A DNA stretch of 7,084 nt from an uncultured Eubacteriales bacterium (GTDB lineage: Bacteria; Bacillota; Clostridia; Oscillospirales; CAG-272): assembly GCA_900547565.1 (NCBI GenBank), contig URHI01000101.1, positions 1 through 7,084 of the forward strand, written 5' to 3'. Positions within the stretch are counted from its first letter, which is position 1. Each line of letters opens with the position of its first letter. The notes beneath the pieces are model-generated. The model was not told where the DNA came from, ran no database searches, and saw only the letters and a program-made list of their open reading frames with translations. Below, piece by piece: positions 1-5,630 of the stretch. The position numbers and the translations under genes are program-made.

Positions 1-649
1 AAATCGCAACTATCTTGATAACCGTGCCGTCAAGCAACATCTCGACCGTTGAACTGTCGGCTATCATTATTTCCCCGATAGTGTTGTAGAAGGTTATCGT
101 TGCCGTCGGCAGCATTTCGTCATATTGCAGGCCTGTGTGAGCGTAGTATGAGGTATCAATAAATTCGCCCAGTTCTTCTTGCGCTTTTGCAACGAGCTCC
201 GCTTCACTGATCTTATTCTGTGTCTGTGCCGGAAGTGACGAGTATGGAACACTTTTCATATAGCCTATAACCTTGTCGGTACCGTGCTCTGTGTAAAACG
301 AAGATATGTCGCTGTCAGATGATGAAGTGTAATATACGTCATACCCTGATATGTGCATGGACGGTTTGGCTGAACGCACGAAATTCACATCATATTGGGT
401 ATTGCGGTATGTCAGTGATTGCGCCGGAGCAGTTACAGTATTGTCGCTGTAATGAACCGAAAAAGCCGATAATTTTTCATTGTTTGAAGGAATTAATGGG
501 GTGTATCCGGTATCAGTCAATGCATCCGATGTTGAGCTTGCAATGATAACCTGCCCCGGCGTGGCTACTTTGTCAACGCGGCCTGAGCATGAAGATAATA
601 CAATTACTGCTGTTATTATTGTTATAGCACTAATAAGATATTTTTTCAT
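1..649 (-). CDS. Putative lipoprotein, unknown function (3' end outside window)
   Basis: An open frame starts at ATG 649-647 and stays open to the left edge (216 codons seen, C-terminus missing). A strong ribosome site, GAGGAGG, lies at 656-662, six bases before the start. The N-terminus is a lipoprotein signal: MKK, a hydrophobic stretch (residues 4-18), then the lipobox L-S-S-C with Cys21 as the predicted lipidated residue. The mature part is Ser/Thr/Tyr-rich and polar. A segment near residues 140-165 (ISEAELVAKAQEEL) loosely resembles the helix of PepSY-like domains, but I do not recognise the family. The start is 31 bases after the stop of the upstream ricin-like gene and no terminator is visible between them, so the two may share a transcript. 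Expected location is the outer face of the cytoplasmic membrane. The signal and start are clear; the function is unknown. Confidence 0.8.
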   Translation of the reverse strand, partial: MKKYLISAITIITAVIVLSSCSGRVDKVATPGQVIIASSTSDALTDTGYTPLIPSNNEKLSAFSVHYSDNTVTAPAQSLTYRNTQYDVNFVRSAKPSMHISGYDVYYTSSSDSDISSFYTEHGTDKVIGYMKSVPYSSLPAQTQNKISEAELVAKAQEELGEFIDTSYYAHTGLQYDEMLPTATITFYNTIGEIMIADSSTVEMLLDGTVIKIVAI

Positions 650-680
650 GATAAGCCTCCTCATAAAATAAATTTAAATT

Positions 681-1883
681 TTAATTATGATACATATATA
701 GCATATTGCTTCGAGCGAGATCAGTGTCAACGTAGTCAGAATTAATTTCCAACAAAGCATTAATTATTGCATCATATGTTATTTTATCCCCAGTTTTGTA
801 TTGATTTAGCGCAACAAAAAAATCTAAAATCCAATCATTGGCATCACTGCAGTTTATTGTCGTCTTAAATCCAATAACATTCTTCGCTCCCTCGTTGTAT
901 GTGGACACAACGAGATTGTTACCGGTTTCACCTCCATATCCACAAAGGCAACAGCAGTACAAAACCAGATCTGAATTTGAAAGAGTACGCATTTCCCCGG
1001 TGCCCAAATTGCCTTGATTCATCATTGGGGAATACATATCGGAATCTCCAAAAATGATATATGTGGCTTTCCCATGCCCACGATATACAGTAACATCCGA
1101 GTTGGCTAAATAACCGGCAGCATATTCGCCACTGGAAATGCTGGTATATGTGGATATGCTGGAGCCATTGCCATAAATTGAACGAATTGATGAGGATATT
1201 GAGCTAAAATACGAAGTATGGTCGTGTGTACCGCCTGAGCTCGATGGTATGCCTATGAGTGTCGCAGTTTGCCTATTCTTAGATACTATTGATATGTTGG
1301 CAACCCCAGTGACGGTCGAATCGACAGAGCTTGTAACGCCTATAGTGAACGCTCCTTCACTGACACCTGTTACTGAGCCGTTCGAAGTCACGGTACCAGT
1401 GGAATAATTGGAAGAGTAGGTGGCCGCTTGGTTCAAAGTAGTTGTTGAAAAAACTCCGGCAGTCAGTTGCGTGCTATTGCCGATTTTTACGGCAGAATTG
1501 CCATAAACAATAATTCCTTTTAGTGATGCAACCTCTGAATCGGAAAGTTTGGACAATCCCCAACGCTCATATGGAGCCCCGGAGTATTCCCCAACGGTAT
1601 ACACATTGTTGGTATTCGAATCCAGCGCTAATGTACGACTCTCTAATCCTTTATTTTGAATAATAAACCCTGCTCCATTTGAGGCTGCCGATATCTTCCA
1701 TTTTGTGCTATCAAGTGAAAATGAATAATCAATGCCTATACTGTATATCGCTACATTGGTGGTGCTATAATCAAGTCCGAAATTCGGCTTGTGTAAAGGT
1801 CGTAGCGTATACATGTCGTCGGATAAATGCGTTAAAAGCCATAGCGCATTTTTCTCCATAATGTCGTCATAGTCGTACACCAA
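681..1883 (-). CDS. C-terminal fragment: ricin-like, Ig-like (BIG2) and caspase-like peptidase regions
   Basis: This frame holds 400 codons; its nominal first codon is TTG at 1883-1881 with no ribosome site, and the next ATG (1859-1857) has none either. Seen in order: the rest of a ricin-like region (residues 11-112, with WLLTHL, RPLHKPNFGLD and YERWGL, typical of beta-trefoil repeats); a group 2 bacterial Ig-like domain (about 122-200, with IGNSTQL, then TSNGSVTGVSEGAFTI); and a C-terminal region (about 201-400). In that region a Tyr-Arg-Gly-His-Gly motif (His270) and a later Cys cluster C310-C312/C314 followed by ETGNNL and GAKNVIGF match the His/Cys layout of CHAT, caspase and gingipain-type clan CD peptidases. 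The peptidase call is family-level, judged from motif order. Translation independent of the upstream fragment is doubtful. Confidence 0.45.
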   Translation of the reverse strand: MVYDYDDIMEKNALWLLTHLSDDMYTLRPLHKPNFGLDYSTTNVAIYSIGIDYSFSLDSTKWKISAASNGAGFIIQNKGLESRTLALDSNTNNVYTVGEYSGAPYERWGLSKLSDSEVASLKGIIVYGNSAVKIGNSTQLTAGVFSTTTLNQAATYSSNYSTGTVTSNGSVTGVSEGAFTIGVTSSVDSTVTGVANISIVSKNRQTATLIGIPSSSGGTHDHTSYFSSISSSIRSIYGNGSSISTYTSISSGEYAAGYLANSDVTVYRGHGKATYIIFGDSDMYSPMMNQGNLGTGEMRTLSNSDLVLYCCCLCGYGGETGNNLVVSTYNEGAKNVIGFKTTINCSDANDWILDFFVALNQYKTGDKITYDAIINALLEINSDYVDTDLARSNMLYMYHN

Positions 1884-1886
1884 ATC

Positions 1887-2156
1887 TTACTCGCAAAACA
1901 CATTTGTGTTGTTGGTTATTCCATAACCTTCAACCTTTAAGCTTTGCAAGGAGCTCCAGTTGAATATCCGATATACCCCATTGGGCAGTATCTGACTCGA
2001 AGTAGTGAAAATGGTATTGTTGGCTGATATGCTATCTGTGGAGGTTTTTGTGGATTCTTCATCAGCCGCAGAAACAGGGATGAAGATCAAGAGAATTAAA
2101 ACTGCCATAATCACCAATGTGAAAAGAATAGATCGCATATTTCTTTTTGTGCCCAT
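1887..2156 (-). CDS. N-terminal fragment: signal peptide plus start of ricin-like domain
   Basis: This 89-residue frame starts at ATG 2156-2154. It opens with a basic stretch (MGTKRNMR), a long hydrophobic core (residues 9-27) and a probable signal peptidase I site, V-S-A at 28-30, so the product should be exported. A Ser/Thr-rich linker follows (residues 34-55), then the first strands of a ricin-type repeat (about 56-89). It ends at TAA 1889-1887 in mid-domain, so the peptide alone would probably not fold. The sequence just before the start is A-rich with only a weak AGAAAAAG-like ribosome site. The second Met (residue 7) has no better one, so I kept the first. A consensus promoter lies about 55 bases upstream of the start. 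This may be the only part normally translated if the stop is real. Confidence 0.5.
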   Translation of the reverse strand: MGTKRNMRSILFTLVIMAVLILLIFIPVSAADEESTKTSTDSISANNTIFTTSSQILPNGVYRIFNWSSLQSLKVEGYGITNNTNVFCE

Positions 2157-2187
2157 TTTTCTTTTTCTACTTTTTATTAATAAATTT

Positions 2188-2205
2188 TGTATCTTATAAG
2201 ATACA
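2188..2205. promoter_or_regulatory. 18-bp perfect palindrome at the predicted transcription start (candidate operator)
   Basis: TGTATCTTATAAGATACA is its own reverse complement over 18 bases. Its right edge falls 6 bases past the TATAAT box of the minus-strand promoter, so it overlaps the predicted start of transcription (about 2204). A protein bound there would block initiation. Alternatively the mRNA would begin with a short stem-loop. I cannot name the regulator. Confidence 0.5.
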
Positions 2206-2210
2206 CATTT

Positions 2211-2239
2211 ATTATAACTAATTTTTCCATGTTTGTCAA
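2211..2239 (-). promoter_or_regulatory. Sigma-A promoter for the ricin-like gene (and perhaps the lipoprotein gene)
   Basis: On the minus strand the -35 box TTGACA (2239-2234) and -10 box TATAAT (2216-2211) are both perfect, separated by 17 bases. The predicted start is near 2204, giving a leader of roughly 50 bases before the ATG at 2156. Confidence 0.8.
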
Positions 2240-2256
2240 GTGCTTTTTGAGATTAC

Positions 2257-2305
2257 GCACAAAATCTTGCACAAATCACAACAAAGTTTGTTTTTAATGC
2301 ACAAA
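2257..2305 (+). repeat. Three GCACAAA direct repeats upstream of the ricin-like gene promoter
   Basis: GCACAAA occurs at 2257-2263, 2269-2275 and 2299-2305, between the lplA terminator and the -35 box. The first two start 12 bases apart and the third 30 further on. An inverted repeat AACAAA-G-TTTGTT (2280-2292) lies between the second and third. The region is AT-rich, so chance is possible; activator sites are the other reading. Confidence 0.3.
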
Positions 2306-2324
2306 AATCCTTTTGTCGCAATAT

Positions 2325-2360
2325 AATACCGCCGGAAGCACAACTGCTCCCGGCGGTATT
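2325..2360 (-). terminator. Hairpin terminator after lplA
   Basis: Arms AATACCGCCGG (2325-2335) and CCGGCGGTATT (2350-2360) pair perfectly over 11 bp. The stem continues, after one mismatch, with AGCA/TGCT around a CAAC loop. It begins seven bases after the lplA TAA. The tract after it on the minus strand (ATATTGCG) is only weakly T-rich, so termination efficiency is uncertain, but the position fits an intrinsic terminator. Confidence 0.7.
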
Positions 2361-2367
2361 GGATTTA

Positions 2368-3336
2368 TTAAATTTCCTGCTCAATCAGCGCCGCAATATC
2401 ACGTGCAGGTTGGCAATCCTTCCCAAGAGCGGCGGCAAAAGCATGCGCGTCGTAACGGCACCCCTTCAGCCGTCCCGGCAGAGACAGAATATATTCACTG
2501 TCCAGCGCGTCGGAGAAGACCTGGCAGTCGGCAACCTTGCCGTCACGTACATCCAGCTCAAGCGTGATCCCGCCCCACGGGAATCTGCCCGCAAGCCGGT
2601 GCGAAAACTCCGGAGTCCGGCTGTATTTCCAGTCCGGACATGCGAACTCTGCACGGATAGGCTCCAGAATCTCATCTGAGGGAAGTCTGCCGTCTGTCAC
2701 CTCAAGTCCGTACACCTGTCCGAACGTCTTGCGCAGTGCCGCGGCCATGGTGTCTACATTTATTGCCTCCGACAGCTGTGACAGATTGACAACACGTGAC
2801 TTGACAGACGCAACTCCTTTGGCTTTCAGCTTGTCGGCCGGCACGCTGAGGTATTTTGACATTGCCTCGGTATCGGTTTTTATGAGTATCGTACCGTGAT
2901 GATAATGTCGATCGCCAAAGCACCAAAAGGCGTTGCCCGAGAACTTTGCGCCGCCCGCAAGTATATCATTGCGGCCGCTGACTTCGGCTTTGATGCCGAA
3001 CAGCCCGACTGCTGCGGCTATTACAGAGCACTGCCGCGCCACATCATAGTTTTCGGCCGTGGCGGCAAATGTGAAATTGAGATTTCCCACATCGTGGTAG
3101 ACTGCTCCGCCGCCCGAAAGCCGCCGGGCAAGGTGTCCGCCGTCGGCTTCAAGTGAGGTTACGCGGCACTCCGCCCAGCAGTTCTGATTCCGGCCGATAA
3201 CCACAGTTCGCTGGTTCCGCCACAGATACAGCACGACCTCGTCCTCGCCGACGCTGAGCGTCAGTTGCTTTTCAACTGCCATGTTGTAGTAGGGATCCAG
3301 CCTGTCAGACATGTAGTATGTTAGCTTTTTGATCAT
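2368..3336 (-). CDS. lplA: Lipoate-protein ligase A (lplA)
   Basis: LplA activates lipoate with ATP to lipoyl-AMP and joins it to a lysine of lipoyl domains in the cytoplasm. The 322-residue product is close to the usual full length (about 330). Visible motifs are RRLSGGGAVYHD (71-82), the adenylate-binding segment with the catalytic Lys in GAKFSGNA (Lys131), GTILIKTD (148-155) and KGVASVKSRVVNL (173-185). The small C-terminal accessory domain (about 235-310) is present, as in complete single-protein ligases. The start ATG 3336-3334 has an AAGGA site (3344-3348) 7 bases upstream. It is transcribed divergently from the dehydrogenase operon and shares its control region. Its natural target is probably the lipoyl domain of the E2-like protein at 5631, which suggests lipoate scavenging in place of, or alongside, synthesis. 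The family assignment is firm; the target is inferred from position. Confidence 0.95.
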   Translation of the reverse strand: MIKKLTYYMSDRLDPYYNMAVEKQLTLSVGEDEVVLYLWRNQRTVVIGRNQNCWAECRVTSLEADGGHLARRLSGGGAVYHDVGNLNFTFAATAENYDVARQCSVIAAAVGLFGIKAEVSGRNDILAGGAKFSGNAFWCFGDRHYHHGTILIKTDTEAMSKYLSVPADKLKAKGVASVKSRVVNLSQLSEAINVDTMAAALRKTFGQVYGLEVTDGRLPSDEILEPIRAEFACPDWKYSRTPEFSHRLAGRFPWGGITLELDVRDGKVADCQVFSDALDSEYILSLPGRLKGCRYDAHAFAAALGKDCQPARDIAALIEQEI

Positions 3337-3369
3337 TATTTAATCCTTGTTTTGTGAATTTTTAAGGCT

Positions 3370-3398
3370 ATTATACAACACAGCATCAATTCTGTCAA
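3370..3398 (-). promoter_or_regulatory. Sigma-A promoter for lplA
   Basis: On the minus strand a perfect TTGACA (3398-3393) and perfect TATAAT (3375-3370) are separated by 17 bases. The predicted start is near 3363, about 27 bases before the lplA ATG. The left ATGTAATTACAT palindrome lies 14 bases upstream of the -35 box. Confidence 0.8.
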
Positions 3399-3412
3399 GT
3401 CGATAAGGTATA

Positions 3413-3426
3413 AATGTAATTACATT
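3413..3426. promoter_or_regulatory. Candidate operator, left copy (AATGTAATTACATT palindrome)
   Basis: This 14-bp perfect palindrome contains the core ATGTAATTACAT. The same 12-bp core recurs exactly at 3539-3550. It is centred about 57 bases upstream of the lplA start and about 83 upstream of the E1 alpha start. The regulator is unknown. Confidence 0.6.
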
Positions 3427-3467
3427 GTAAAAAAGCCGAAAAAATATCCGCAATCCGCCAAATTACG

Positions 3468-3496
3468 TTGACTTATGGACGGGTTGAGTTTATAAT
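3468..3496 (+). promoter_or_regulatory. Sigma-A promoter for the E1 alpha/E1 beta/E2-like operon
   Basis: TTGACT (3468-3473, five of six consensus) and a perfect TATAAT (3491-3496) are separated by 17 bases. The predicted start is near 3503, giving a leader of about 67 bases. The right palindrome copy lies inside this leader. Confidence 0.75.
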
Positions 3497-3538
3497 AATA
3501 TCGTAAATATAAGTCCGGGACAGTATGACGGACCGATA

Positions 3539-3550
3539 ATGTAATTACAT
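3539..3550. promoter_or_regulatory. Candidate operator, right copy (ATGTAATTACAT)
   Basis: This is an exact second copy of the 12-bp palindrome at 3414-3425, with centres 125 bp apart (about 11.9 helical turns at 10.5 bp per turn). It sits about +36 to +47 relative to the predicted operon start and just before the ribosome site (AAAAGGAG, 3553-3560). That suits a roadblock or DNA-loop repressor. Confidence 0.6.
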
Positions 3551-3569
3551 AGAAAAGGAGCACAACAAA

Positions 3570-4556
3570 ATGCCACATATGCCGGACAGGGAAAAAGCCC
3601 TGGGTATGTACCGCAAGATGTACACCATACGCAAGTATGAGGAACGCATCTATTTTCTGTTTCTTGAGGGCATAATGCCCGGAACAATTCACCAAAGCCA
3701 CGGTGAGGAGGCCTCTGCCGTCGGTATGATCTACGATTTGCGCCGTGAGGACGTAGTGTTTTCAACACATCGCCCGGCCGGTCACGATATTGCCAAGGGG
3801 GTCAGCCTGCGCGCGATGATGTGCGAAATGTTCGGTAAGGCCGAGGGCTGCTGCCACGGTAAGGGCGGTGCCATGCACACAGGCGACTTTGACCTCGGTC
3901 TGCCGCCTGCCAACGCTATTGTCGGCGGTAATATTCCGATTGCAGCCGGAGCCGCACTTGCTTTCAAAATGCAGGGCCGCGACAATGTGGCCATGTCGTT
4001 TATGGGTGACGGCGCGACAAATGAAGGTTCATTTCATGAAACCATGAATGTTGCCGCGGTATGGAAGCTGCCGGTTGTGTTTGTGTGCGAGAACAATCTG
4101 TATTCCGCGACCACCTCCATTCATCTGACCTGTAATATGGACAATCCCGCCGCCGACCGTGCCGCGGCTTACGGTATTCCCGCAGAGGTGGTTGACGGCA
4201 ATGACGTACTTGCTGTCAACGAGGCTGCCTCCCGTGCTATTGCACGTGCAAGAGCCGGAGAGGGACCGACTATTCTTGAGCTGAAAACCTACCGCCGCGG
4301 CGGACATTCGCGCAACGATGCCTGCGGCTACCGTCCCAAGGACGAAGAAAATTATTGGCTCAATGAACGTGACCCGATAAAGCTGTTCCGGGAGCAGCTG
4401 CTGGCCGTCAGCGTTGCGACCGAGGACGAGCTGGCAACCATGGAGGCTCAGGTCGAGGCTGAAATAGAGGACTGTGTGGAATACGCGCAGAAGGCGCCCT
4501 TCCCGGCGCTTGAGACCGCGCTCGAAGATGTTTATTGCGAAGGAGGTAACAACTGA
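3570..4556 (+). CDS. Thiamine diphosphate-dependent dehydrogenase E1, alpha subunit (AcoA/PdhA-like)
   Basis: E1 alpha pairs with E1 beta to decarboxylate or cleave a 2-oxo substrate on thiamine diphosphate and pass the acyl group to a lipoyl arm. The 328-residue length fits the AcoA/PdhA family. The thiamine diphosphate motif is clear: GDG at 146-148 through Asn-Asn at 175-176 (VCENN). Other marks are HQSHGEEASAVG (41-52), HRPAGHDIAKG (67-77), GKGGAMH (97-103), IVGGNIPIAAGAAL (117-130) and the RRGGHS loop with His246. The 67-77 block differs from the commoner RGHGH form. The start has AAAAGGAG nine bases upstream. The TGA shares its A with the ATG of the beta subunit, so the two are translationally coupled. 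Pyruvate, acetoin or another 2-oxoacid are all possible substrates; the sequence alone does not decide, so I give no gene symbol. Confidence 0.92.
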   Translation: MPHMPDREKALGMYRKMYTIRKYEERIYFLFLEGIMPGTIHQSHGEEASAVGMIYDLRREDVVFSTHRPAGHDIAKGVSLRAMMCEMFGKAEGCCHGKGGAMHTGDFDLGLPPANAIVGGNIPIAAGAALAFKMQGRDNVAMSFMGDGATNEGSFHETMNVAAVWKLPVVFVCENNLYSATTSIHLTCNMDNPAADRAAAYGIPAEVVDGNDVLAVNEAASRAIARARAGEGPTILELKTYRRGGHSRNDACGYRPKDEENYWLNERDPIKLFREQLLAVSVATEDELATMEAQVEAEIEDCVEYAQKAPFPALETALEDVYCEGGNN

Positions 4557-5608
4557 TGGCAGTTCTTTCAATTGCCGACGCGCTCAAAGCGGCTATTGCC
4601 GAGGAGATGCGGCGCGATCCCAGCGTTTTCTGCATGGGAGAAGATGAGGATATTCCCGGCGGTATGGGAGGTGCTTTTACCGTCACAAAGGGCATCGGAG
4701 ACGAGTTCGGTTACTTCCCGCCTATCCCCGGTCACAAGCAGGTGGACGGAGTCGGCCGTGCCATTAATACGCCTATTTCAGAAATACTTATTGCCGGCGC
4801 CTGCGTCGGCTCGGCCATGATGGGCATGCGTCCCGTCGCCGATCTGCAATACTGCGATTTCCTGTTCTGCATGATGGATCAGCTGGTCAACCAGGCGGCC
4901 AAGATGCGATACATGTCGGGCGGCAAGGTCAAGGTGCCGATGGTCATGAGATGCCCGTCCGGTGCGACAAACCGCGGTGCTCAGCATGCCCAGTCGCCTG
5001 AAACCTACTTTGCTCACGTCCCGGGACTCAAGGTGGTCTGCCCGTCTACGGCATATGATGCCAAGGGACTGATGAAAACTGCCATACGCGATGACAATCC
5101 CGTTATTTTCTTTGAGCACAAGCTGCTTTATGGCTCCAAGCGCAAGGAGGCGGGTGCCATCAACTCCTCTGGAGAGGTGCCGGATGAGGATTACACCATT
5201 CCGTTTGGCAAGGCTGCGGTACGCCGTGAGGGCAGTGATGTCACCATAGTTGCCAACCTGCTGATGTGCCACCGTGCCATGCAGGCAGCCGAGCAGTTGG
5301 CCGCAGAAGGTATCAGCTGTGAGGTTATTGATCCTCGCACACTGTTGCCGTTTGACTATGAAACCGTGGTTGAGTCAGTTCGCAAGACAGGCAAGCTCAT
5401 GATAGTACACGAGGATACATACAACTGCGGCTGGGGCGCTCAGGTCGCTTCCTATTTTGCGGAAAATGAGATATTCCTGCTGGACGCACCCATAGTCCGC
5501 GTTGCCGCGCTGGACGCACCCGCACCCTTTTCGCCGGTGCTTGAGAATTATGTCATTCCTTCAACCGAGCGCATAGCCGACGCTGCCCGCAGGCTGGCTA
5601 AACTCTGA
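4556..5608 (+). CDS. Thiamine diphosphate-dependent dehydrogenase E1, beta subunit (AcoB/PdhB-like)
   Basis: This is the second half of the alpha2-beta2 E1 enzyme; active sites form at the alpha/beta interface. The 350 residues cover the pyrimidine-binding domain and the transketolase C-terminal domain. Seen: GEDEDI (28-33), TPISEILIAGACVGSAMMGMRP with Glu76 (equivalent to the catalytic Glu89 of the human precursor PDHB), DFLFCMMDQLVNQAAKMRYMSGG (101-123), the QHAQS box with His144, and the C-terminal IDPRTLLPFD (258-267) and VHEDTYNCGWG (284-294). Residues about 53-68 (YFPPIPGHKQVDGVGR) look like a short insertion before the TPISE motif compared with human PDHB. The start ATG overlaps the alpha TGA, and an ideal AGGAGG site (4541-4546) lies inside the alpha gene. 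Family is certain; the 2-oxo substrate is not. Confidence 0.93.
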   Translation: MAVLSIADALKAAIAEEMRRDPSVFCMGEDEDIPGGMGGAFTVTKGIGDEFGYFPPIPGHKQVDGVGRAINTPISEILIAGACVGSAMMGMRPVADLQYCDFLFCMMDQLVNQAAKMRYMSGGKVKVPMVMRCPSGATNRGAQHAQSPETYFAHVPGLKVVCPSTAYDAKGLMKTAIRDDNPVIFFEHKLLYGSKRKEAGAINSSGEVPDEDYTIPFGKAAVRREGSDVTIVANLLMCHRAMQAAEQLAAEGISCEVIDPRTLLPFDYETVVESVRKTGKLMIVHEDTYNCGWGAQVASYFAENEIFLLDAPIVRVAALDAPAPFSPVLENYVIPSTERIADAARRLAKL

Positions 5609-5630
5609 TATACAAGGACGGATTCAAGCT

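Larger units (their letters stand above)
681..2156 (-). pseudogene. Secreted ricin-like / Ig-like / caspase-like protein gene interrupted by an in-frame TAA
   Basis: Two open stretches, 2156-1890 and 1886-684, lie in the same frame and are separated only by a TAA at 1889-1887 (codon 90 of 491). The split falls inside one domain: the ricin-like repeat begins before the stop (ILPNGVYRIF, residues 56-65) and continues after it (ALWLLTHLSDDMYTLRPLHK). The second stretch has no ribosome site or good start codon near its beginning, so this reads as one gene with a nonsense change, not two genes. Without the stop the product would be about 490 residues: signal peptide, ricin-like lectin region, group 2 Ig-like domain, and a clan CD peptidase-like C-terminus. 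The promoter, start and final TAA (683-681) are all intact, which suggests a recent lesion, readthrough, or a sequencing error. A true split into two proteins is less likely. Confidence 0.7.

Noticed and set aside
319..671. Plus-strand open frames of 75 and 63 codons
   Set aside because: They lie antisense to the lipoprotein gene, which has a lipobox and a strong ribosome site. They have no ribosome site or recognisable protein features.
1887..1889. Reassignment of TAA to a sense codon in this genome
   Set aside because: TAA also ends lplA and the ricin-like frame itself at sensible places, and the metabolic genes show no internal stops, so a global code change is not supported.
2313..3156. 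Several plus- and minus-strand frames inside lplA
   Set aside because: They are antisense or off-frame shadows of a GC-rich gene whose ligase motifs are unmistakable.
3513..3533. GTCCG...CGGAC inverted repeat in the operon leader as a riboswitch or attenuator
   Set aside because: The stem is only 5 bp with an 11-base loop and no T-run; no known riboswitch core is visible.
4029..5272. Minus-strand frames of 95-180 codons opposite E1 alpha and E1 beta
   Set aside because: They are shadows of high-GC coding sequence; the plus-strand frames carry complete catalytic motifs.
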